Shown here in pieces: positions 7,392 to 13,573 of a stretch of 13,573 nt of DNA. This DNA comes from Chrysochromulina tobinii (Eukaryota; Haptophyta; Prymnesiales; Chrysochromulinaceae). Every line of letters starts with the position of its first letter. Position 1 is the stretch's first letter. The stretch lies in contig JWZX01002073.1 in NCBI GenBank assembly GCA_001275005.1, positions 1-13,573 of the forward strand, written 5' to 3'. The notes under the pieces are model-generated. The model was not told the DNA's origin and searched no databases. It saw only the letters and a list, made by a program, of their open reading frames with translations. The translations under genes and the position numbers were made by a program.

Positions 7392-8495
7392 ATGAAACAA
7401 CCAAGCAAAACTTGTTTGGGCACAGTATCTGTCATCCCTCGGGTCAATTCTGGAATGGAATTCTACTCGGGAACCGTCGCCAAGGGGCCTCCCCCATCGA
7501 CCGCCGTGACGTCGCGCTCTCCGAAGATGTCGCCGTCGGCGGCGGGTGCACCTTCAGATATCACCGAGGCCGCATTCAGCCGCTGGAAGGTGGAGCTGCA
7601 GAACAAGCTCATCGTCGAGCAGGAAAAGCAAGCGCACCGTGATCGCCTGCAATATAAGAAGCATGAAGACTCCAAGTACTGGGAACGCAAGCAAGCGCTG
7701 TGCAAGAAAACCGTCGACCAGTTTGGCAAGGCCAAGCTGGAGATGGAAGCTATTCGGCAGGCCAACCTGACGCGAGGCGCGGAGTACAAGGCGGAGCTGG
7801 AAGAGATGAAGGAGATGGCAGCGGCGCAGCGGGAGGAGTGGATGCAGTTTGGCCACGAGCTGACCGTACAGCATGGGCCAGAGCAAACGGAGCGCACCAG
7901 GGCGCGGCTTGCAGAGACAGCGGAGCTGAAGGCGGAGCAGGGGCGGCAGGTGAAGCAGCTCTCACAGGCCAACAAGAAACAGCGGCACGTGCAGCGCACG
8001 GCTCGGCTCGAGGAGAAGCGGCAGATTGTCGAGTCTACGAAGCAGCAGCTTTTCGGATCGGCAGAGGAGGCAAAGAACTTCGCCTTCCACCAAAGAGAGG
8101 AAATAGGCGGCGAGGTGCGCCGCACTGAGCGGCGTTGGCGGTCGCTCTCGAAGCAGGAGCGTGAGGCGTTTCTCACGCACGCGCACGACAACCACGAGAA
8201 GAACGACCACACGAAGGAGCACATGCGCGAGGTGCGAAAGGATCTCATCAAGAAGAATGCAGAAAAGGTCAACGAGGAGAAGGAGCGCAAGATGACTGAT
8301 GCGATGAAGGTTGCAGAGAGCCGGGAGGAGCGCGTCAAGACCGCGCGGGGGGTCCGCGACGCCATCTATTCCTCGCGCTACGCTGACTCCGAGAAGGCGA
8401 AGCTGATGAGCCAGTCACCGCAGGAGGCTGCTGCTCTGACGGGCATCATGGTGTCACCGTCGCCGATGTCGCCGCAATATCGCCTTCAGGCATGA
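7392..8495 (+). CDS. Coiled-coil protein of unknown family (367 aa)
   Basis: I take the ATG at 7392 as start; a second ATG at 7455 ('MEFYSGTV') is an alternative. The frame is open further upstream to 7323, but only through a GTG. After a short Ser/Pro-rich head, almost the whole chain is highly charged and helical (Lys, Arg, Glu, Gln, Ala), with many Trp and Gln residues on the helices, for example 'FSRWKVELQNKLIVEQEKQA' near the N-terminus and 'RRTERRWRSLSKQEREAF' in the second half. The tail is Ser/Pro-rich ('MVSPSPMSPQ'). I see no signal peptide, membrane segment or catalytic motif. A cytoskeletal or flagellar structural role is possible, but I do not recognise the family. It is transcribed away from the Myb/AP2 gene and converges on the RNASEK-like gene. 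Confidence 0.75.
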   Translation: MKQPSKTCLGTVSVIPRVNSGMEFYSGTVAKGPPPSTAVTSRSPKMSPSAAGAPSDITEAAFSRWKVELQNKLIVEQEKQAHRDRLQYKKHEDSKYWERKQALCKKTVDQFGKAKLEMEAIRQANLTRGAEYKAELEEMKEMAAAQREEWMQFGHELTVQHGPEQTERTRARLAETAELKAEQGRQVKQLSQANKKQRHVQRTARLEEKRQIVESTKQQLFGSAEEAKNFAFHQREEIGGEVRRTERRWRSLSKQEREAFLTHAHDNHEKNDHTKEHMREVRKDLIKKNAEKVNEEKERKMTDAMKVAESREERVKTARGVRDAIYSSRYADSEKAKLMSQSPQEAAALTGIMVSPSPMSPQYRLQA

Positions 8496-8517
8496 GAGCA
8501 GCGAGACGCTCTCATGC
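8490..8517 (+). promoter_or_regulatory. Perfect hairpin spanning the stop codon of the coiled-coil gene
   Basis: GCATGAGAGC (8490-8499) pairs perfectly with GCTCTCATGC (8508-8517) across an 8-base loop. The TGA stop (8493-8495) lies inside the left arm. It could affect termination or 3' processing, or be chance; nothing else in the region tells which. Confidence 0.5.
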
Positions 8518-9125
8518 ATCGCATGTGCCTGAATCTTGAAAAGCGGCGACAGTTCCAACGCACGTGATGCGAGAGACACGGCACATGCCGGCATTAGGCC
8601 GAGTTACGTGGAACGGATGTAGCGGCCCAGTGAGCGGCCCAGCACTCGCGGCTGGGTGTGATGGACTTTCTAGCTGTGTCAGTCGTGGTGCTGCGTGACC
8701 GGACTGACCGAGACGCGAGGGAGCGTGCTGTGAAAGCGGACCGGGGGGACGCCGAGGTGGAAGTCCAAGTCGAGTGAGTCGCACCCGACCCTGGTGGGTG
8801 GTCGCTGTTTGGGCAAGATTTTTTGTCACGTGGGGTCGCGGCACGCGCGCGGCGCATTTTGGCGCGCCGCGCCCGCGGGCCGGCGCGCCGTCCCGTCCGC
8901 GATTATATCGCATCGGATGAAGATAGCGAATAGGCCGATAGGACAGCCCGGGATAGGCGAGTTGGCGAGAGTTCGACACACACAAGACACGCGTGGCCGC
9001 GTGGAACATCGAACAAGCGACCCGGCACCCGCTCACGCAATGTCGATTACGCTCGGAGTAAATATCACTCTTCTGCATGCCCATCATGCATGCCCTCTCG
9101 ACGGTCCACATGATGCATGGCTCGC
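8518..9125. other. Convergent intergenic region
   Basis: This holds the 3' flanks of the coiled-coil gene (+) and the RNASEK-like gene (-). I see no gene. A 199-codon open frame on the minus strand (8512-9111) is compositionally poor and has no recognisable domain. The one structural mark is a GC palindrome cluster at 8861-8889: GGCGCGCC, then GCCCGCGGGC, then GGCGCGCC. A CATGCATG-rich patch lies near 9076-9120. Confidence 0.45.
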
Positions 9126-9507
9126 TCAGACCTCATCCTCCTTGATTTTGGTTGATGTCGGCGCAGGCTTCATGAGCTTCATGCCGCAGTAAATCAGATA
9201 GAGACCGTAGATGCCCGCCGCCACCATGCACGCAGAAGCCGCCGCGGGAGCGTCCTCGTGCGATACGCCGAGGTACCACTCACCACCCGAAGTGAGAACG
9301 CCGTACAAGAAGAGCTGCCACAGGAAGCGGGCCGGCGGGGATGAGTCGGCCGGCGGGTGGCACGTGCACACCCCTGTACGCATGCGGTGAACGGGCGTTG
9401 CGAGAGGGAGCCGCGCGTGACGAGGGAGGGTGGCAGCGTACGAGCGCAATCACGCCAAAGACTGACAAGCCCGTGCAAAAGTACGCGCAGCACACGTCCA
9501 TGTCCAT
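9126..9507 (-). CDS. RNASEK: Ribonuclease kappa-like small membrane protein, two exons
   Basis: The ATG at 9507 sits in a strong context (GCAGCCATGG). Exon 1 is 9507-9442 and exon 2 is 9314-9126, joined in phase 0 across a 127-bp GT-AG intron (9441-9315). The joined product is 84 residues. Without splicing, each reading frame keeps only half the protein. It has two hydrophobic segments: 'CTGLSVFGVIAL' running into 'LFLYGVL' across the splice, and 'ACMVAAGIYGLYLIYCGMKL'. The 'DVCCAYFCTGLS...GVI' start, the two-helix layout and the 'AAGIY' in helix 2 resemble RNASEK, a conserved protein first described as an RNase and later found in the membrane sector of the V-ATPase. The Lys/Glu/Asp-rich tail would be cytosolic. 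Animal relatives are about 98 residues, so the length fits. Orthology is a recognition call, not a search result. Confidence 0.65.
9315..9441 (-). other. Spliceosomal intron of the RNASEK-like gene
   Basis: On the minus strand it starts GTACGC directly after a CTC codon and ends CTGTGGCAG directly before CTC TTC TTG. Both joins are phase 0, and removal unites the two halves of the first membrane helix. The intron is GC-rich and has no strong polypyrimidine tract. Confidence 0.65.
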
Positions 9508-10241
9508 GGCTGCAGCAGCTGCGATCGCGACACACAGCAACCACGTCAGCAAAGGAAGCCCTCGCCGTGGGGTGCACTGCCTCGGCGCCGAAAATGATTG
9601 ATGCAAACATCGGGCCGGCCGCGAGTGCAGAGAGCGACCAAGGCTGCCCTGGGCACGCCTATAGCAGCCCGGCCGGGGGTGGCCCTACGCAAGACGTATA
9701 CAGGGGAATGACGACTTCAGAAAGACTTCGACCCGCGTCACAGCGTGAGGGAAGCAGCTTACACTTGCAGTGTGAAACCGATGTGAAACCAAAAATCCCA
9801 CACCGGGTCTTGCCCGGCCTTCGCTCACAGTCGGAGACGCGGAACCCGGACCAGACAACAAGTAGGCTTCCTTCAGAGGCGCACCACAGAACGGTCACAC
9901 ACCCTCACACACGGACCGCGCATTCTGCTCTGACGACGTATTTAACGGGTGTCCTGTTACTTAAAAAGGACCGATAATGCTGTGCCAATTGAGCGATTGT
10001 GCTGTGTGCGCGATTCCCGAATCCCGATTCGCGATTGGCTATGCGTCAATTGCTATATGCGTGTTAGCTGTCAGCTGTGTGTCGTCTCTGTGACTCGTGG
10101 ACTCGTAATTACATTCCTTAGTAGTGGTAGATGGACCAAAAGTATGCGCTTAATACCGTTACCGACTATTAATACCGGGCATCTACTTATTCGCCAGCTC
10201 GAGTTGTGAGATTTCGATTGTACTTCTGTATACAGCGATCG
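9508..10241. other. Intergenic region, upstream of RNASEK-like and downstream of the Cdc37-motif gene
   Basis: No gene is supported here. Base composition drops markedly from about 9940 to 10210, with AT-rich patches such as 10105-10185, in contrast to the GC-rich flanks. Short repeats of CGATTC/GATTC occur around 10008-10036. A CAG-rich pyrimidine/purine boundary just 5' of the RNASEK ATG (GCAGCTGCTGCAG) could hide a 5'-UTR splice acceptor. I see no tRNA. Confidence 0.45.
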
Positions 10242-10838
10242 TCATCCGATCTCCACCACGTCAGCCCTGGCGGGTGGCCGCGATCGCACGTCGCGCTCAC
10301 GCATCTGCGCGACCGTGATTGCAGCCGCGCGCTCGGCGGCGGCCTCCACGGCCGCCGCCTCATCCGCCGTCTCGAAGAACTCGCGCACATCCTCCAAGCC
10401 CGGGTCCTCAGCGTCGACTGTAATCTTCTGCACCTTGAGCAGCTCGGCGAGCGTCGGTTCCTTGCCGCCGCCTGCCATCGGCCCGGCGGCCACCATCGTC
10501 GCCGCGGACGCGCGTGCGGCGATCTGCGCAGCGGCCGGCAGCGACCGGATGATCTTCTCCATCTCTGGCGCAAGAGGTGCTGCAGCCTGCGTCTGAGCCA
10601 TCATCTCATCAAGGGCCTCAGTGTTGCCCATCGAAGAGGCCATGGCTGCTGCGGTGATGGCAGCATCGAGGCCCGCTTTCTCTGCATCCTGGCGCCGCTT
10701 CTCCTCCTCTTCCTGCTTGCGCTGTGCAATGGTGGCTGCCGTGTATTCTGCAACGTGGTCTGCCTTGGGCTTGTCCTCGTCATCCGAGTCATCGAGGTTG
10801 TCCCACTTGGAGTAGTCCACCGTCTTGTGCGGCGGCAT
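10242..10838 (-). CDS. Protein with a Cdc37-like N-terminal motif (198 aa)
   Basis: The ATG at 10838 has a good context (GCCAGCATGC) and lies about 33 bp after a likely 5'-UTR splice acceptor (TCTCTTCTCAG, AG at 10873-10872). Residues about 7-22, 'VDYSKWDNLDDSDDED', match the invariant start of the Hsp90/kinase co-chaperone Cdc37 ('VDYSKWD...SDDED'), including the serine in acidic surroundings that casein kinase 2 phosphorylates in Cdc37. The rest does not look like Cdc37: a charged 'IAQRKQEEEEKRRQDAEKAG' helix, long Ala/Met-rich stretches, 'EPTLAELLKVQKI' and an acidic 'DPGLEDVREFFETADE' segment. There is no membrane helix or catalytic motif. It could be a small Hsp90- or CK2-linked adaptor, or a protein that shares the motif independently. 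It lies head-to-tail with GLE1, 660 bp away. Confidence 0.75.
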   Translation of the reverse strand: MPPHKTVDYSKWDNLDDSDDEDKPKADHVAEYTAATIAQRKQEEEEKRRQDAEKAGLDAAITAAAMASSMGNTEALDEMMAQTQAAAPLAPEMEKIIRSLPAAAQIAARASAATMVAAGPMAGGGKEPTLAELLKVQKITVDAEDPGLEDVREFFETADEAAAVEAAAERAAAITVAQMRERDVRSRPPARADVVEIG

Positions 10839-11498
10839 GCTGGCGTGTGCGTGCCGCTCGCGGCTTGGTGCCTGAGAAGAGAAACCACATCAGAAGACGA
10901 GCAGCTGTCTCGAGCGTGTGAGCACTCGAGTCTCGGAACTGCTCGAACGATGTATTTGTGTGAACACGTGAGTCGACTTTTTTCTCGTTTTCAGAGGGCA
11001 GATTTGTAACTGAACACAGCTAACGTCACGGCGCGGGACATGGATCATGGAAACGTGCTTGGTCGTCCCGTTGCGTGGCGAGGGTGCCGGCCGGGAGCCC
11101 CCGGCAGCGCGGAGCGCGGAGGCGTTTCTTGCGACTTGCCGTGCTTTGAGTCAGCGCAGTGCGCAGAGCCGACAGCACACGCTCCCGCGCTCGACCTCCC
11201 GCGCTGGAGGCCTCCCCACCTCCGGCTCCAGGCGGTGTCGCCTTAAGTGTCGCCTGACGCCTCTCGGTGCTCGGAGGACCGCTCCGAAGCGCGCGAATAC
11301 CAGGACTCAGAGCTCGGCCTCACAAGGCCAGCTCTCGGGGCTGATTATTACTTAACATCCCTAACAAGTGTGATGCACAGAGAAGACCAATACACATACA
11401 GCAGTCAGTGTCACAGCGCTATACACAACGATTTCCGAGCGTGCACACAGATCCTTGCGCCTCACGCACGGATCTCTCGACCACTGCCCCCCTGTTAT
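10839..11498. other. Intergenic region between the Cdc37-motif gene and GLE1
   Basis: It holds the GLE1 3' flank and the promoter and probable 5' UTR of the Cdc37-motif gene. Evidence for a 5'-UTR intron is a CTGAT branch-like site followed by GTGGTTTCTCTTCTCAG on the minus strand (acceptor at 10873-10872); I could not place its donor. Short plus-strand open frames (11040-11355 and 11247-11759) have no recognisable domain and the latter overlaps GLE1 antisense. No RNA gene is seen. Confidence 0.45.
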
Positions 11499-13499
11499 TC
11501 AAAAGTCGCCCCCATTGGCGTCCCTCAGGTCGTCGGGCGGCTTGTACTCTGGCATATCAGCCTCTTTCGGCTCGGGGAAACGGCCCCCTTTTGCAAGCAG
11601 TTTGTTCGTGTCTTTGAGCCACGAATCGAGGTTCACGAGGGCTGCACTCTCCTCGGCCGGGCTGCCTTGCCCGGAGACCTTGACGTGGATTCTGGCTTTG
11701 TAATCCTTTTCGAGGAATGCCAAGAGCTTCGGGAATTGCGTGGGGTAAGCGGCGTGTAGCGCGTGCGCGCACGGCTTGAGGAACGCAAGTAGGATGGTCG
11801 CGGTGATGTTCCCCGGCGGATGGTTGAGCAGCCGAGCGAGCCACGCCCATGCGCGCGCCATGGGCGAAAGTGCCATGGGCAAAACCCCCTTGGGTGCAAA
11901 GCCCCGCACCGAAAGCGGAGGCATCTTAGCAGCTCTGCCCCAATCGAAATTCGCGTTTCCGGCCGACTGCGGCGGGAATTGGGCAATCGACGACTGCTGA
12001 AGCAGCGCCGCGTACAGCGTCACGTACCCCGCCATGCGCGCGTAAAAGTCCTTCTTGGTCTCACCCTGCTTGTAGCCAAGGCGCTTCTTAAACTCGTCCG
12101 TGTTGCCGGGATTTTCCGGGTAGTATGGGACGCAGTAGCAGCACGAGGCCTGCAGGCGCGCGAGAAGGCACTCCCAAAGCACCGGGCGCCTTTCGCCCAC
12201 ATGCAACACGAAGCCCGACAGCGCGTACGCCATCCCCGGCTGCTTGTCTACCATCGTCGCGCAGGAGGTATCGATCACCTGGGCGATGGTGGCACACACG
12301 GCACGCTCGCCCTCGGGGCCAGTTTGCGATGCACTGGCCAGTTCGCGAAGCACCAATTCGGCGCGCTCCCAAACGGTGAAATGCACGCACACGACCTGCC
12401 CCACAAGCATCTTGGCTGCTTTGCATGTGTCCTTTAGCGACTGTGGCTGCTTTGCATTCTTCGAATTCATCTCGTCCTGCTGCGCAATGCCCTTCGAGCC
12501 CTCCCACTCCGCAAGAAGCCCCGCCTCGCTCGTCTGACCGCTGCTCGCACCCGGGGCCGCGGGGGCAGGGGCGGCCAGAGCACCGGAACGTGCCGGGCCA
12601 GGGGCGGGGGCGGGGCCTTGGACGGGGGCCGAAACAGCTGCTGGCGCCTTCTTAGCAGCCTCGGCGGCTTTCGCCTGCTCATCAGCCGCCTTGCGTGCCT
12701 CTGCCTCCTCCCGCGCCTTCTGTACAGCCTCTTGACGCGCCTTCTCCTGAGCCGCCATGAGCTCCTTCTCCTGAGCCGCCCTGAGTGCCTCTTCTTTTTC
12801 CCGCGCCTTGCGCGCCTCTTGTTCCTCTTTGGTCCGGGCTGCGTCACGCACCTTTTGCTCCTCCTGCAGAATTGAAAGTGCCTCTTTGAGCTTCTCTCCC
12901 ACGCCGCGCCCCGCCGCACATGCGGCCGACGTCTCCCTGTACACGCTCTCGTAGAAGTTCTCCATTTCGCGCTCAGCCTTTGCTGTTTCAGCGTTGGGAT
13001 CGTCCCAGGCAAGGCGCTCGTGCTGCCGCTGCCGCGCAGAGTGCGGCACGCTGTCCCAGGCAAGGCGCTCGTGCTGCCGCTGCCGCGCAGAGTGCGGCAC
13101 GCTCCCATGGGGGCTCAGTACGGCGCGCTCTACCCGGGCAGCGCCGCACACGTGGTCGTCTCGAGCGTCGTCTCGAGCGCGAAGCCTCTGGGCGGTGTGG
13201 GGGGCGTGTTTGGGCGGACTGATCGACAGCTCGAGCTTCACCTGTCGATCGTCGATGATCCGATGCTGACTGGCGTCGTCCGGTAGCCGGCTACCGACTG
13301 GGCTGCTGGCGTTCGGATACAGGTCGAGAATCCGGAGCAGGATGGCCTTACGCTTCGGGGCGCGTTCCGCGGATGCGCGCATCAGAGGCCACTCGCTGCC
13401 GCCCAAGCTGCTGCCGCCGAAGGCTGAGACCCACCCCGCCTTGCCGCCCCAGGAGGTGAAGGGGGCGGCGAGGGCGGTGGTGGTGAGGGACGCGCGCAT
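11499..13499 (-). CDS. GLE1: GLE1, nuclear pore mRNA-export factor (N-terminus unresolved)
   Basis: Gle1 binds inositol hexakisphosphate and activates the DEAD-box helicase Dbp5/DDX19 on the cytoplasmic face of the nuclear pore. Read from ATG 13499 the protein has 666 residues. Order: a low-complexity N-terminus, a charged coiled coil at about 200-284 (KARE/EEAEARK-rich; the family's self-association segment), a Pro/Ala linker, and the C-terminal Gle1 domain. The domain carries 'CYCVPYYPENPG' (about 452), 'FKKRLGYKQGETKKDFYARM', 'AWAWLARLLNHPPGNITATI' (about 550) and 'QFPKLLAFLEKDY' (about 588), all matching the family. Length is close to human GLE1 (about 700). The frame stays open from 13499 to the right edge with no stop or second ATG, so the true start may lie outside or in an upstream exon, and residues 1-130 may be non-coding. 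Confidence 0.9.
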   Translation of the reverse strand: MRASLTTTALAAPFTSWGGKAGWVSAFGGSSLGGSEWPLMRASAERAPKRKAILLRILDLYPNASSPVGSRLPDDASQHRIIDDRQVKLELSISPPKHAPHTAQRLRARDDARDDHVCGAARVERAVLSPHGSVPHSARQRQHERLAWDSVPHSARQRQHERLAWDDPNAETAKAEREMENFYESVYRETSAACAAGRGVGEKLKEALSILQEEQKVRDAARTKEEQEARKAREKEEALRAAQEKELMAAQEKARQEAVQKAREEAEARKAADEQAKAAEAAKKAPAAVSAPVQGPAPAPGPARSGALAAPAPAAPGASSGQTSEAGLLAEWEGSKGIAQQDEMNSKNAKQPQSLKDTCKAAKMLVGQVVCVHFTVWERAELVLRELASASQTGPEGERAVCATIAQVIDTSCATMVDKQPGMAYALSGFVLHVGERRPVLWECLLARLQASCCYCVPYYPENPGNTDEFKKRLGYKQGETKKDFYARMAGYVTLYAALLQQSSIAQFPPQSAGNANFDWGRAAKMPPLSVRGFAPKGVLPMALSPMARAWAWLARLLNHPPGNITATILLAFLKPCAHALHAAYPTQFPKLLAFLEKDYKARIHVKVSGQGSPAEESAALVNLDSWLKDTNKLLAKGGRFPEPKEADMPEYKPPDDLRDANGGDF
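13002..13103 (-). repeat. Perfect 51-bp tandem duplication in the GLE1 N-terminal region
   Basis: Bases 13002-13052 and 13053-13103 are identical 51-bp units. In the GLE1 frame they encode two consecutive copies of SVPHSARQRQHERLAWD. Perfect identity suggests a very recent event or an assembly artefact. It keeps the frame and lies upstream of the conserved coiled coil. Confidence 0.9.
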
Positions 13500-13573
13500 G
13501 CGGCCGAGCCCCCGAATGCTATGCGCATCGTCCCCATCTGCTGGGAAGCTACTGGGCGTCTGCTGTGCCGCCG

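Noticed and set aside
7463-8365. A 300-codon minus-strand frame opposite the coiled-coil gene.
   Set aside because: It is Ser/Cys/Arg-rich, as expected from reading Lys/Glu codons in antisense, and shows no domain.
8493-8495. UGA as a selenocysteine codon in the coiled-coil gene.
   Set aside because: The extension is short and not conserved-looking, and the hairpin at the codon is not a SECIS-type element. No support beyond the location.
8512-9111. A 199-codon minus-strand frame in the convergent intergenic region.
   Set aside because: Composition and motifs look random. It would run antisense over the 3' flank with no recognisable start context or domain.
10968-10994. A plus-strand intron look-alike: GTGAGT followed by a T-rich tract and TTTTCAG.
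   Set aside because: It would be only about 27 bp, and no coding exon on the plus strand flanks it.
11040-11759. Plus-strand frames 11040-11355 and 11247-11759.
   Set aside because: They have no domain, the composition is mixed, and the second runs antisense into the conserved GLE1 C-terminus.
1-13573. CRISPR arrays, bacterial-style operons, tRNA or rRNA genes.
   Set aside because: The repeats are in-frame coding minisatellites without unique spacers. I found no tRNA-like cloverleaf or rRNA sequence, and the gene content is eukaryotic.

Overview
The window looks like nuclear DNA of a GC-rich unicellular alga. Eukaryotic signs are a Ty1/copia retrotransposon end, a GLE1 nuclear-pore gene, a SNAPC4-type Myb protein, AP2 and CXXC-type modules, and a small gene split by a GT-AG intron. 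Proteins with an AP2 domain preceded by an 'LTxDEAxAAAAAEGLEL' lead-in and a 'CLDKPKFGGP' half-CXXC motif are, to my recollection, typical of haptophytes and some other chlorophyll-c algae. I favour a haptophyte, but the clade is inference.

Layout from left to right: (1) 2-799 (+), the 3' end of a copia polyprotein carrying the RNase H C-terminus and an unusually long tail, followed by a possible polypurine tract and 3' LTR (about 1005-1255). (2) 1505-1796 (-), a short J-domain (DnaJ-like) coding remnant with one apparent frameshift. (3) 1857-7034 (-), one uninterrupted 1725-residue ORF. It joins a SNAPC4-like N-terminal half (a Myb half-repeat plus four Myb repeats) to a C-terminal half with three AP2 domains, a half CXXC zinc finger and two copies of a small Cys/His module. 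The ORF is full of in-frame minisatellites. (4) 7035-7391, a compact divergent promoter region. (5) 7392-8495 (+), a charged, helical coiled-coil protein of unknown family. (6) 9126-9507 (-), a two-exon membrane protein resembling ribonuclease kappa (RNASEK). (7) 10242-10838 (-), a 198-residue protein with the N-terminal motif of the Hsp90 co-chaperone Cdc37 but no Cdc37 body. (8) 11499-13499 (-), GLE1, the mRNA-export factor of the nuclear pore, with its N-terminus unresolved at the right edge.

Apart from the retroelement, these look like ordinary dispersed eukaryotic genes, not an operon. Three have RNA-related relatives: SNAPC4 (snRNA promoters), GLE1 (mRNA export) and RNASEK (first described as an RNase, now known as a V-ATPase-associated protein). 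I see no evidence that this grouping is functional.

The best candidate for something undescribed is the 1857-7034 protein. It appears to weld the DNA-binding core of the snRNA-activating complex to an algal AP2/CXXC DNA-binding array in one reading frame. Whether it is one protein in the cell, a lineage-specific fusion or two adjacent genes with no stop between them cannot be settled from sequence alone.
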